From positions 1-25,417 of the forward strand of contig DKMQ01000007.1 in assembly GCA_002470565.1 (NCBI GenBank): a stretch of DNA of 25,417 bases, written 5' to 3'. Positions within the stretch are counted from its first letter, which is position 1. The number at the start of each line of letters is the position of its first letter. The DNA is from Oceanospirillaceae bacterium UBA7410. GTDB lineage: Bacteria > Pseudomonadota > Gammaproteobacteria > Pseudomonadales > Balneatricaceae. The notes below the pieces were generated by a model. That model did not search any database. It was given only the letters and a program-made list of their open reading frames with translations, and was not told the DNA's origin. Of the stretch, positions 8,351 through 15,991 are shown one piece after another. The translations under genes and the position numbers were made by a program.

Positions 8351-8378
8351 ATATTAAAAGCTAGGCATTTTTAGTCAA
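8351..8378 (-). promoter_or_regulatory. Probable biotin operon promoter
   Basis: On the minus strand TTGACT (8373-8378) and TAATAT (8351-8356) are 16 bases apart, about 30 bases before the bioB ATG. The -35 hexamer sits within the left half of the candidate BirA site. Confidence 0.45.
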
Positions 8379-8403
8379 CTAATTAGCTCAAGGAGGTTTA
8401 CAT
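8372..8403. promoter_or_regulatory. Candidate BirA (biotin repressor) operator
   Basis: GGTTTACAT (8395-8403) matches the right half of the proteobacterial BirA operator, TTGTAAACC-N14/15-GGTTTACAA, at 8 of 9 bases. Fourteen bases to its left TAGTCAACT (8372-8380) matches the other half at 6 of 9. The spacing and the position over the bioB -35 element fit BirA control. The left half is degenerate, so this is a candidate only. The right half also overlaps the ComF ribosome-binding site. Confidence 0.4.
8390..8396 (+). promoter_or_regulatory. Perfect Shine-Dalgarno for the ComF-family gene
   Basis: AAGGAGG is a full anti-16S match, and no ATG, GTG or TTG lies in the ComF frame within 40 bases of it. 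The codon five bases downstream in the ComF frame is ATC (8402), which is why the gene is proposed to start there. Confidence 0.6.
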
Positions 8404-9157
8404 CTGGTCATTAATTAATCAACTTAAGCAGGTCATTCAACCATCTTGCATGGTTTGCGGTGCACACCCACACCAACAAGATAATCTATGCACGGCGTGT
8501 AGCTTAGACATACCATGGAGCAAAAACTCCTGTGATGTGTGCGCCACGTTTTTGAGTTATAACAAACTAGATAGCAATCAAATTTGTCTTGACTGCTTGC
8601 AAGAACCGCCGCCATATACCAAAACAATATGCGCTTTTGATTATTTTGCCCCTATTAGTGGACTGCTCAATCAATTCAAGCATCAACGTAACCTTGCCGC
8701 TGGCCGCCTACTCACATCGTGCCTAAGCAAAACTATTACTAAGGTAGCGCTAAAAGATAAAGCGATGATGCCGCAATTACTTATACCCGTACCCTTACAT
8801 AAACGCAGATTAAGACAACGAGGATTTAACCAAGCACAATTTATCGCTACAGGTTTAAGTCAATCACTAAACGTAAGGATGAATACAGTTGTATGCCATC
8901 GGCCTGAGTACCAATCACCCCAACAAGGGCAAACTCGCAAGCAAAGATTAGAGCAAATGAAAGGCATTTTTAAGGTTACCCCTAAAAAAGCAGACCAAAG
9001 GATTAGTCGTATCGCCATTATTGATGACGTGATGACTACAGGAGCCACGGCCCAAGCATTAAGCACGGATATACTTAACTCTTGGGGTGGACCTTTAGAT
9101 ATTCAAGTTTGGTGTGTTGCTAGAGCACAACCTCAAAACATCAGACTTGATTGGTGA
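8402..9157 (+). CDS. ComF-family phosphoribosyltransferase-like protein
   Basis: A type I PRTase-fold protein with N-terminal zinc ribbons, related to ComF (competence) and E. coli GntX/YhgH; the role in non-competent bacteria is unsettled (DNA uptake or nucleotide salvage). Four Cys pairs are visible: C16-C19, C30-C33, C44-C47 and C62-C65. The PRPP loop is IAIIDDVMTTGATAQA (204-219), preceded by KRRLRQRGFNQAQ, a ComF hallmark. The first ATG (8450) would cut off C16, the first cysteine of the first pair; the frame stays open upstream to a stop at 8384 but has no ATG/GTG/TTG. A perfect AAGGAGG precedes ATC at 8402, hence the start chosen (251 residues). Divergent from bioB, convergent with csrA. 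Confidence 0.85.
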   Translation: MWSLINQLKQVIQPSCMVCGAHPHQQDNLCTACSLDIPWSKNSCDVCATFLSYNKLDSNQICLDCLQEPPPYTKTICAFDYFAPISGLLNQFKHQRNLAAGRLLTSCLSKTITKVALKDKAMMPQLLIPVPLHKRRLRQRGFNQAQFIATGLSQSLNVRMNTVVCHRPEYQSPQQGQTRKQRLEQMKGIFKVTPKKADQRISRIAIIDDVMTTGATAQALSTDILNSWGGPLDIQVWCVARAQPQNIRLDW

Positions 9158-9162
9158 GGTTT

Positions 9163-9375
9163 CTATTCCTGCTCAATCGGTTCTTGCTCAGAAGACCCTT
9201 CACCGGTGGATTTTTCATCTTGAATCCGCTGGTAGATTTCTTCGCGATGGACCGCTACGTCACGAGGAGCATTAACCCCAATTCGCACTTGATTACCTTT
9301 TACACCTAGTACGGTGACTGTAACATCATCACCCACCATTAACGTTTCACCGACACGTCGAGTCAAAATTAACAT
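9163..9375 (-). CDS. csrA: Carbon storage regulator CsrA/RsmA
   Basis: A 70-residue dimeric RNA-binding protein that binds GGA motifs in mRNA leaders and controls translation and stability. The core [20 protein letters not shown]...[13 protein letters not shown] is nearly identical to E. coli CsrA, including L4 and R44 of the RNA-binding face. The tail after residue 54 is longer and acidic ([15 protein letters not shown]) compared with the 61-aa E. coli protein. GGAG lies seven bases before the ATG. It follows lysC, as in many gammaproteobacteria (alaS-lysC-csrA), with a 148-bp gap that holds its own promoter. Only five bases separate its stop from that of the convergent ComF gene. Confidence 0.98.
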   Translation of the reverse strand: MLILTRRVGETLMVGDDVTVTVLGVKGNQVRIGVNAPRDVAVHREEIYQRIQDEKSTGEGSSEQEPIEQE

Positions 9376-9462
9376 ACAAAAGCTCCATTTTATTGGGCCG
9401 ATAAACTAATCATCAGTTTCCGACACCTTAATTATTCCTGCACAACTTGCTTTCTAGCGATA

Positions 9463-9492
9463 TATATAATGATAACTTACTAATACAGTAAA
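9463..9492 (-). promoter_or_regulatory. Candidate csrA promoter
   Basis: On the minus strand TTTACT (9487-9492) and TATATA (9463-9468) are 18 bases apart within a very AT-rich stretch, giving a leader of about 80 bases. The leader contains GGA triplets at 9436-9438, 9419-9421 and, in the Shine-Dalgarno, 9384-9386, which could be CsrA self-binding sites. Confidence 0.35.
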
Positions 9493-9497
9493 TCATT
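9468..9497 (-). repeat. Bulged hairpin between lysC and csrA
   Basis: On the minus strand AATGATTTACT and AGTAAGTTATCATT pair as two stem segments (6 and 5 bp) with a three-base bulge and a short loop. It lies 27 bases after the lysC stop. It lacks a T-run, so it is at best a weak lysC 3' end or mRNA-stabilising structure. It overlaps the candidate csrA promoter. Confidence 0.35.
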
Positions 9498-9523
9498 ACC
9501 CAACGATCATAATTGTAAATCTA

Positions 9524-10759
9524 CTATTCTTCAATAGTTTGTGGCTTATCCATTTCAAAAGTAGAATGGAGGGCGCGTACCGCTAGCTCTAAATATTTTT
9601 CATCAATAACCACTGATACTTTGATTTCTGAGGTTGAAATCATCTGAATATTAATATTTTCTTTAGCCAAACTATCAAACATCCGGCTTGCAACGCCAGC
9701 ATGGGATCGCATCCCTACCCCTACAATAGAAACTTTGGCAATCTTTTGGCTACCAACAGCACCTGATGCATTAAGGCTTTGGGCAATAGTTTTCAACGTA
9801 GTCAATGCTAGATCATAGTCGTTCCGATGAACGGTAAAAGTAAAGTCTGTGAGGCCTTCAGCGCTCACATTTTGCAATATCATATCCACTTCTACGTTCG
9901 CATCACTAATGGGGCCTAATATTTTGGATGCCACACCAGGCACATCAGGCACACCTGTAACAGTAAGCTTAGCTTCATCGCGGTTAAAGGCGATGCCAGA
10001 GATAACAGGTTGTTCCATAGTATTTTCACTCTCAGTTGTAATCAATGTTCCTGGGCCTTCTTTAAAACTATGTAGCACACGAAGTGGTACATTATATTTG
10101 CCCGCAAATTCGACTGCACGTATCTGTAAAACCTTTGACCCTAAGCTGGCCATTTCCAACATTTCTTCAAAGGTGATTTCTGCAAGACGTTGGGCACTAT
10201 CTACCACTCTTGGGTCAGTGGTATACACGCCATCCACATCTGTGTATATCTGACACTCATCAGCTTTTAGAGCCGCTGCCAGCGCTACACCTGTCGTGTC
10301 CGAGCCACCGCGACCAAGGGTAGTAATATTACCCATATCATCTACGCCCTGAAAGCCAGCGACAACAACAACCCGACCTTTAACTAAATCACTACGGATA
10401 CTATCTACATCAATATTTTGAATGCGAGCTTTAGTATGTGAAGAATCAGTTTGGATCTTAACCTGAGCGCCTGTGTATGATCGAGCTGGGCAATTAAGTT
10501 CAGTTAAGGCCATGCATAACAAAGCGATAGTTACTTGCTCTCCCGTAGAGACAAGAACATCCATCTCCCTAACTGAAGGGTTGGCCTGAATCTCATTGGC
10601 CATACCTATAAGGCGATTGGTTTCGCCACTCATAGCCGAGACAACAACAACAATGTCATGACCTTGATCTTTGAAGCCTTTTACTTTTTGCGCCACTTGT
10701 TGAATTCGTTCTACAGAACCAACAGAAGTGCCACCAAATTTTTGTACATACAACGCCAT
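9524..10759 (-). CDS. lysC: Aspartate kinase
   Basis: A monofunctional aspartokinase of 411 residues that phosphorylates L-aspartate, the entry to lysine, threonine, methionine and diaminopimelate synthesis. The N-terminal amino-acid kinase domain shows VQKFGGTSVG (5-14), STGEQVTIALL and LGRGGSDTTGVALAAAL; two C-terminal ACT domains (from about residue 260) carry the feedback-control region (VTGVPDVPGVASKIL, VSIVGVGMRSHAGVASRMF). The ATG at 10759 is preferred: AGGGA is six bases upstream, and MALYVQKFGG matches the usual family start. The ATG two codons earlier (10765) abuts the Shine-Dalgarno. It sits between alaS and csrA. Confidence 0.96.
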   Translation of the reverse strand: MALYVQKFGGTSVGSVERIQQVAQKVKGFKDQGHDIVVVVSAMSGETNRLIGMANEIQANPSVREMDVLVSTGEQVTIALLCMALTELNCPARSYTGAQVKIQTDSSHTKARIQNIDVDSIRSDLVKGRVVVVAGFQGVDDMGNITTLGRGGSDTTGVALAAALKADECQIYTDVDGVYTTDPRVVDSAQRLAEITFEEMLEMASLGSKVLQIRAVEFAGKYNVPLRVLHSFKEGPGTLITTESENTMEQPVISGIAFNRDEAKLTVTGVPDVPGVASKILGPISDANVEVDMILQNVSAEGLTDFTFTVHRNDYDLALTTLKTIAQSLNASGAVGSQKIAKVSIVGVGMRSHAGVASRMFDSLAKENINIQMISTSEIKVSVVIDEKYLELAVRALHSTFEMDKPQTIEE

Positions 10760-10822
10760 CTTCATTCCCTAATATCAATCTAAATATTTTACGCCTTGAC
10801 CTTACAGCAACTCAAGCTAGTG

Positions 10823-13459
10823 TTAACTAAGCTGATCTTGTATCCATGTCTTAGCACTTTCTAAAGCCCCTGTTAACTGGTCAGCTTGACCACCGCCTTG
10901 GGCCATATCAGGCCGACCTCCACCTTTACCCGACATGCTAGATGCCGTGTGACGAATTAAATCACCAGCTTTAACCTTACCGGTTAAATCCTTGGTCACA
11001 CCAGCTACGATACTTGCCTTATCATCTTGTGTTACTGCAAGCATAACTACACCTGAACCAAGCTGGTTGCGTAACTGATCCATTGCATCACGCAATGACT
11101 TTGGCTCTACGCCTTCTAACTGGGTAATCAATACCTTTATGCCGTTAATCTCTTGTACTTGAGAAAGCAGATCTGACCCTTGGGATGCAGCCATCTTAGC
11201 TTTAAGCTGATCTAACTCACGCTCTAAAAGGCGGTTTTTTTCAATAATACTTTGCACCTTGTCGGTCACTTGCTCACGATTGGCTTTTACCAATCCGGAT
11301 ACCGTGGAAAGCATCATGCAAGTCGATGCTAGCCATTGGCTCGCTGCAGCGCCGGTGAGCGCCTCTACCCTCCTTACACCAGATGCTACACCTGATTCTG
11401 AAGTAATGATAAACGCACCTATGTCTCCAGTTCGTTCAACATGGGTGCCACCACAAAGCTCCAAAGAAAAAACATCGGTTTGCGAAATGAGGGTTGCTTG
11501 TCCGTGCGCAGCGACACTACCCATGGTCACCACTCGTACTTGCTCTCCGTATTTTTCGCCAAAAAGCGCCATCGCACCAGCAGCTTTAGCTTTGTCTATT
11601 GCCATGTTTTCCACAGCCACCAAGGTATTGTCACGAATTTCTTTATTGACCATTGACTCAATCATAGCCAACTGATCTGTGGAAACAGGCTCTGGGTGTG
11701 AAAAGTCAAACCTTAATCTTTGTGGGTCAACTAAAGAACCTTTTTGTATAACATGGTCACCTAATACACGACGCATAGCTTCGTGGAGTAAATGTGTTGC
11801 TGAGTGGTTTTTTGCAGAATTACTGCGCAAGTTTGGACTCACTAGGGTTTCAACTTCATCACCCACTGTTAGGCTACCTGACGTCAATTTTCCATGATGA
11901 ACAAAATGATTGCCTTGTTTGAGTGTATCACTAACTTCAAAGCATCCACCGCTCCATTCAATAACACCATGGTCCCCAGCTTGCCCGCCTGACTCAGCAT
12001 AAAACGAGGTACTGTCCAAGACTAATTGCACATTACCTGGTTTGGATATATTTCCACTTAGTTGTCCATCAGTAATAATTGCAACAATTTTGCCCGTATG
12101 ATTTAGCTTATTGTAACCTTCAAATTGGGTCTGACCAGGTATATCAAGTTTATGACTGTAGTCCACAGAAAAGCTACTGGCTGAACGAGCCCGCATGCGC
12201 TGTTGCTCCATAGCATTTTCAAAACCACTAATATCCATTTCTAAATTGCGTTCACGAGCAATATCTCCCGTAAGGTCTACAGGAAAGCCGAACGTATCAT
12301 AAAGTTTGAAAATGGTTTCACCAGGGATAGTTTTCCCACTTAATTTATTTAGGTCTTGCTCTAGAATGCGCATCCCCTGATCCAGGGTTTTAACAAATTG
12401 GATTTCTTCTTTGGCGATGACTTTTTCAATGGTCGATTGCGCAGCTGCTAGATCTGGATAGGCTTCTCCCATCTCTATTACTAATGGCGCAACTAACTTA
12501 TTGAAAAAACTTCCTTGAGCACCAAGCTTATTGCCATGCCTTATTGCACGTCGCATGATGCGACGTAATACGTAGCCTCTGCCCTCGTTAGAAGGCATCA
12601 CACCATCCAAAATCAAGAAAGACACAGAGCGAATATGATCCACAATCACACGCAGTGACTTGCTTTCCATATCATCTGTACCAATCACCTGTGCAGTTGC
12701 CTGTAACAAGTGCTGGAATAAGTCGATTTCGTAGTTTGAATGAACGTTTTGAAGAATCGCAGCAATACGCTCAAGGCCCATACCTGTATCGATTGATTGT
12801 TTTGGTAAAGGCGTCATCGCTCCGCTTGAATCACGGTTAAACTGCATAAACACCATGTTCCAAATTTCTATATAACGGTCGCCATCTTCTTCAGGAGTTC
12901 CTGGAGGGCCACCCCAGATGTCTTCACCATGGTCATAAAATATTTCAGAACAAGGACCACAGGGGCCTGTATCACCCATAGACCAAAAGTTGTCTTCGTC
13001 TAAGCGGGAAAAACGTTCTTGGTTGATGCCAATTTCCTCAAACCAAATTTTTTCAGCTTCAGTATCACTATGGTGCACGGTGACCCATAACTTTTCTTCA
13101 GGCAGCCCAAGCTCTACAGTTAAAAAATCCCAAGCAAACCTTATCGCGTCTTGCTTAAAATAATCACCAAAACTGAAATTACCCAACATTTCAAAGAATG
13201 TATGATGACGCGCTGTATAACCTACATTTTCTAAATCGTTGTGTTTACCACCAGCGCGCACACAGCGCTGGGATGAGACAGCACGTTTATAAGAACGCTC
13301 TTCATCACCTAGAAAAAGATCTTTAAACTGAACCATTCCAGCATTGGTAAATAATAAGGTGGCATCATTACCTGGAACCAAAGAACTACTTGGCACAATT
13401 TGGTGATCTAAGTCTTGATAATAATTAAGAAATGCCTGACGGATAGCGGCGATCTTCAT
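10823..13459 (-). CDS. alaS: Alanyl-tRNA synthetase
   Basis: A class II aminoacyl-tRNA synthetase of 878 residues that charges and edits tRNA-Ala. The start [15 protein letters not shown] leads into [19 protein letters not shown] and the motif-2 region; [12 protein letters not shown] is typical. The editing-domain zinc ligands are HSATH (H552, H556) and CGGTH (C669, H673). The C-terminal C-Ala domain ends [12 protein letters not shown]...L. The ATG at 13459 is chosen over an upstream in-frame GTG (13480): GTGAGA sits six bases before the ATG, the family starts at this methionine, and a -10-like TATACT at 13490-13495 would leave the GTG almost leaderless. Confidence 0.98.
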   Translation of the reverse strand: MKIAAIRQAFLNYYQDLDHQIVPSSSLVPGNDATLLFTNAGMVQFKDLFLGDEERSYKRAVSSQRCVRAGGKHNDLENVGYTARHHTFFEMLGNFSFGDYFKQDAIRFAWDFLTVELGLPEEKLWVTVHHSDTEAEKIWFEEIGINQERFSRLDEDNFWSMGDTGPCGPCSEIFYDHGEDIWGGPPGTPEEDGDRYIEIWNMVFMQFNRDSSGAMTPLPKQSIDTGMGLERIAAILQNVHSNYEIDLFQHLLQATAQVIGTDDMESKSLRVIVDHIRSVSFLILDGVMPSNEGRGYVLRRIMRRAIRHGNKLGAQGSFFNKLVAPLVIEMGEAYPDLAAAQSTIEKVIAKEEIQFVKTLDQGMRILEQDLNKLSGKTIPGETIFKLYDTFGFPVDLTGDIARERNLEMDISGFENAMEQQRMRARSASSFSVDYSHKLDIPGQTQFEGYNKLNHTGKIVAIITDGQLSGNISKPGNVQLVLDSTSFYAESGGQAGDHGVIEWSGGCFEVSDTLKQGNHFVHHGKLTSGSLTVGDEVETLVSPNLRSNSAKNHSATHLLHEAMRRVLGDHVIQKGSLVDPQRLRFDFSHPEPVSTDQLAMIESMVNKEIRDNTLVAVENMAIDKAKAAGAMALFGEKYGEQVRVVTMGSVAAHGQATLISQTDVFSLELCGGTHVERTGDIGAFIITSESGVASGVRRVEALTGAAASQWLASTCMMLSTVSGLVKANREQVTDKVQSIIEKNRLLERELDQLKAKMAASQGSDLLSQVQEINGIKVLITQLEGVEPKSLRDAMDQLRNQLGSGVVMLAVTQDDKASIVAGVTKDLTGKVKAGDLIRHTASSMSGKGGGRPDMAQGGGQADQLTGALESAKTWIQDQLS

Positions 13460-13489
13460 GGTCAGTCTCACTGTTAACACAAAAGTGTA

Positions 13490-13495
13490 AGTATA
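13490..13495 (-). promoter_or_regulatory. Probable -10 element of alaS
   Basis: TATACT on the minus strand, 31 bases before the alaS ATG. No convincing -35 hexamer is visible at the proper distance. Confidence 0.35.
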
Positions 13496-13530
13496 TACTG
13501 AACCACTAAGGGCTTTCGAGTATTGCTGAA

Positions 13531-13551
13531 AATTTACCCCTTAATTGGGGC
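13531..13551 (-). terminator. Weak terminator after recX
   Basis: On the minus strand GCCCC, a 6-base AATTAA loop, then GGGGT form a 4 to 5 bp GC stem followed by AAATTTT. It lies about 36 bases after the recX stop and before the alaS promoter region. The T-tract is short and interrupted. Confidence 0.4.
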
Positions 13552-13586
13552 TATTATTAGAATTTTTTGCAGATAATTGAACAGAC

Positions 13587-14084
13587 TTACAAATGTTCGT
13601 CTGGGTGAGCATCCAAAGCATAATAAATTTGTTCTTGGGCAAAGCCACGTTGATATAAATATTTTGCTTGTTTTGCACGCTCTTTTAGATCTGATGCTAG
13701 CACTTGTCCATAATGTTTACGTTTTTGTTGTAACGCTTTTTCGAACCAGTCAAAGTTTTTTTCAAGTAATTGTTGGTGAATAAGCTCACGATTTAAACCA
13801 TATTGAAGGCCCCACTGGTATACACGAGAGGGACCATAACCTGCATTAGCTTTTGATCGCACTAACACTTCAGCAAAACGTTGATCAGATTGCAAACCCA
13901 ATCGGTAAAGATCATCAAGCAGGCTATCTAAATCAACCTGCCAGCCATTTTCTAATGCCTTGATGTGCAACTTTCGCTGCAGCTCATTTCTTGACTGTTC
14001 ACGTCGAGCCAACAAACCGATAGCTTTATAACGCAAAGCCGCAGTTTGTTTTTCGACCCCTTCAACCAAAACCGGCTTTCTCAT
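13587..14084 (-). CDS. recX: Regulatory protein RecX
   Basis: A 165-residue all-helical modulator of RecA, which caps or destabilises RecA filaments. It shows the RecX three-helix repeats: ALRYKAIGLLARREQSRNEL, DDLYRLGLQSDQRFAEVLVRSKANAGYGPSR (the conserved F-A-x-x-(Y/L)-V-R-S-x-x-x-x-G-P-x-(K/R) pattern) and AKYLYQRGFAQEQIYYAL. It lies 24 bases downstream of recA on the same strand with no terminator between, so read-through from the recA promoter probably expresses it. The ATG at 14084 is preferred to a TTG two codons earlier; neither has a clear Shine-Dalgarno. Confidence 0.93.
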   Translation of the reverse strand: MRKPVLVEGVEKQTAALRYKAIGLLARREQSRNELQRKLHIKALENGWQVDLDSLLDDLYRLGLQSDQRFAEVLVRSKANAGYGPSRVYQWGLQYGLNRELIHQQLLEKNFDWFEKALQQKRKHYGQVLASDLKERAKQAKYLYQRGFAQEQIYYALDAHPDEHL

Positions 14085-14108
14085 AACCAATAAAACTAGC
14101 GCATAAAT

Positions 14109-15143
14109 TTAAAATGTAAGTGGTGTAACCACATCACTTGCTTCTTCAGCTTTAGGAATGCTCAAAAGAGCCTCTCTGATCTGCAACTCGATTTCTTGGC
14201 CAATCTCTGGATGGTCTAATAAATACTGTGACGCATTAGCTTTGCCTTGTCCTATTTTATCGCCCTTGTATGCATACCAAGCGCCAGCTTTGTCAACTAA
14301 ACCTTGCTTAACACCTAGGTCGATGATTTCACCCATACGGAAAATACCCTTGCCGTATATGATTTGAAATTCGGCCTGCTTAAAGGGAGATGCTACTTTA
14401 TTTTTTACAACCTTAACTCGTGTTTCATTGCCCACAATTTCGTCACCACTTTTTACTGCACCTATGCGACGAATATCCAAACGCACCGAAGAATAGAATT
14501 TTAATGCATTGCCTCCAGTGGTGGTTTCTGGACTACCAAACATAACACCAATTTTCATACGAATTTGGTTAATGAAGATGACTAAGCAATTAGCATTTTT
14601 AATATTACCTGTGATCTTGCGCATTGCTTGAGACAATAAACGCGCTTGTAATCCTACGTGGTGATCGCCCATTTCGCCTTCGATTTCTGCCTTGGGTGTC
14701 AGCGCAGCTACCGAATCAATAATAATCACATCAACCGCATTAGAGCGCACTAGCATGTCTGTAATTTCAAGAGCTTGCTCGCCAGTGTCTGGCTGACTCA
14801 CTAATAAATCATCTACATTAACGCCTAATTTTTCTGCATAGCTAGGATCTAGCGCGTGCTCCGCATCAACAAAAGCACAGGTTTTACCAATTTTTTGGGC
14901 TTCAGCAATCACTTGTAGTGTAAGCGTAGTTTTACCAGAAGATTCAGGACCATAGATTTCACATATGCGACCAAACGGTAAGCCACCTATGCCCAAAGCA
15001 ATATCTAGCCCAAGAGAGCCTGTGGACACTGAAGGTATAGCTTCACGTGGTTGATCACCCATGCGCATTACTGCACCCTTACCAAATTGACGTTCGATTT
15101 GACCTAGCGCTGCATCGAGGGCTTTTTGTTTGTTTGCATCCAT
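14109..15143 (-). CDS. recA: Recombinase A
   Basis: A 344-residue ATP-dependent strand-exchange protein and co-protease for LexA self-cleavage. Walker A is GPESSGKT (65-72); [22 protein letters not shown] covers Walker B and the start of loop L1, [53 protein letters not shown] covers L2 and the core. The start is ATG at 15143: AAGGTGA lies five bases upstream, while the in-frame GTG at 15152 is part of that Shine-Dalgarno. [21 protein letters not shown] fits the family start. Two LexA boxes lie 56 to 94 bases upstream. Confidence 0.99.
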   Translation of the reverse strand: MDANKQKALDAALGQIERQFGKGAVMRMGDQPREAIPSVSTGSLGLDIALGIGGLPFGRICEIYGPESSGKTTLTLQVIAEAQKIGKTCAFVDAEHALDPSYAEKLGVNVDDLLVSQPDTGEQALEITDMLVRSNAVDVIIIDSVAALTPKAEIEGEMGDHHVGLQARLLSQAMRKITGNIKNANCLVIFINQIRMKIGVMFGSPETTTGGNALKFYSSVRLDIRRIGAVKSGDEIVGNETRVKVVKNKVASPFKQAEFQIIYGKGIFRMGEIIDLGVKQGLVDKAGAWYAYKGDKIGQGKANASQYLLDHPEIGQEIELQIREALLSIPKAEEASDVVTPLTF

Positions 15144-15198
15144 GGGGTTCACCTTGTTTTTTGAGGCTTAAAAGCCTACGTCTTTCGTCTTTTTTAAA

Positions 15199-15218
15199 TA
15201 CTGTAATTACATACAGTA
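15199..15218. promoter_or_regulatory. LexA (SOS) box 1 upstream of recA
   Basis: TACTGTAATTACATACAGTA is a near-ideal gammaproteobacterial SOS box: CTGT-N8-ACAG with flanking TA on both sides. It is the copy closer to the recA gene. Confidence 0.95.
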
Positions 15219-15237
15219 ACTGTCTGCATGTACAGTA
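15218..15237. promoter_or_regulatory. LexA (SOS) box 2 upstream of recA
   Basis: AACTGTCTGCATGTACAGTA also has CTGT-N8-ACAG. It adjoins box 1 (one shared base; centres 19 bp apart, just under two helical turns), so two LexA dimers could bind side by side. Its outer edge is 38 bases from the end of pncC. Confidence 0.88.
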
Positions 15238-15275
15238 TTAAACCACACCTGAGAAAAAGTGCAAGGCTTAATGCA

Positions 15276-15812
15276 TCAATCCTCTAAAAAGCAGCTTATA
15301 ATTCCTTTTAGAGCCATACGTACCGAAGTATTTTGAACTTTATTCCGGTTACCAGAGAGTTGATATAATTGGCTATTCGCCACAACCCCATTAGCACACC
15401 AAGCGATCCAAACTGTGCCTACGGGTTTGGATTGAGTTCCACCACCTGGACCTGCAACACCACTCACAGCAACGCACATGGATGAGCTCAAAGCTTCACA
15501 ACCACCAGTAGCCATATATTCAACTACCTCTTGGCTAACCGCTCCATATTTATTGATGATTCCTGGTGGCACACCCAACAAGCTTATTTTGGCATCATTG
15601 GTATAACTAATGATGCCCCCATTAAACCAACTTGAGCTTCCTGCTAAAGAGGTCAAAAGGGCTCCTATTGCGCCACCTGTACATGACTCAGCTGTAGCTA
15701 AGGTCATGCCTTTAGCAACTAATAGCTCCGCCACTTCAGAGGCTAATTTTTTGTCTTGTTTAAGCTCTAGATCGACGTTTTGCATCGTAGCTTGAGCTGA
15801 CTTATTTTGCAT
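15276..15812 (-). CDS. pncC: Nicotinamide-nucleotide amidohydrolase (CinA C-terminal domain)
   Basis: A 178-residue stand-alone CinA C-terminal domain protein, which deamidates nicotinamide mononucleotide to nicotinic acid mononucleotide in the bacterial pyridine-nucleotide cycle; NMN arises from NAD-dependent DNA ligase. Family motifs: LATAESCTGG (S43 likely nucleophile), GGIISYTNDAKISLLGV (Y70, K75) and AVSGVAGPGGGTQSKPVGTVWIAW (from 115). It lacks the N-terminal MoCF-like domain of full-length CinA, like the short enterobacterial form. The ATG at 15812 has only a weak GGT-type ribosome site; Met10 (15785) is an alternative. It diverges from mutS and precedes recA. Confidence 0.92.
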   Translation of the reverse strand: MQNKSAQATMQNVDLELKQDKKLASEVAELLVAKGMTLATAESCTGGAIGALLTSLAGSSSWFNGGIISYTNDAKISLLGVPPGIINKYGAVSQEVVEYMATGGCEALSSSMCVAVSGVAGPGGGTQSKPVGTVWIAWCANGVVANSQLYQLSGNRNKVQNTSVRMALKGIISCFLED

Positions 15813-15922
15813 GATTAGATTACCGTTTAAACAACTAACGCATTGACCATTGCCAATGCAGGCCGCATTTCAAATTACTCAGACACTCTAAGCATTTAGA
15901 CTCAAGTAAACGTAAGTTTAAA

Positions 15923-15952
15923 TTGCCCGTGTTGGCCTGCTTCTAGTAATAT
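15923..15952 (+). promoter_or_regulatory. Candidate mutS promoter
   Basis: TTGCCC (15923-15928) and TAATAT (15947-15952) are 18 bases apart, about 40 bases before the mutS ATG. The 179-bp space between pncC and mutS (15813-15991) otherwise shows only short dyads. Confidence 0.4.
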
Positions 15953-15991
15953 AGCTGTTTAACTGAGCTTTTTACCCGCAGGATATTTTTC

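Noticed and set aside
9376..9523. tRNA-Ser downstream or upstream of csrA, as in many gammaproteobacteria
   Set aside because: The gaps around csrA are too AT-rich and too short; no acceptor stem, CCA end or T-loop was seen. No tRNA was found in any other gap.
11259..11675. A 138-codon open frame antisense to alaS, and a similar 134-codon one antisense to lysC (9849-10253)
   Set aside because: Both lie wholly inside highly conserved genes, their translations resemble no family I know, and they lack ribosome-binding context; they are by-products of the codon use of the real genes.
13457..13480. GTG at 13480 as the alaS start
   Set aside because: It would add seven residues not found in the family, sits about three bases from the predicted transcript start, and lacks a Shine-Dalgarno; the ATG at 13459 has one.
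15858..15940. GCAGGCC and GGCCTGC inverted copies in the pncC-mutS intergenic region
   Set aside because: The arms are only 7 bp and almost 70 bases apart; such pairs occur by chance, and no further symmetry surrounds them.
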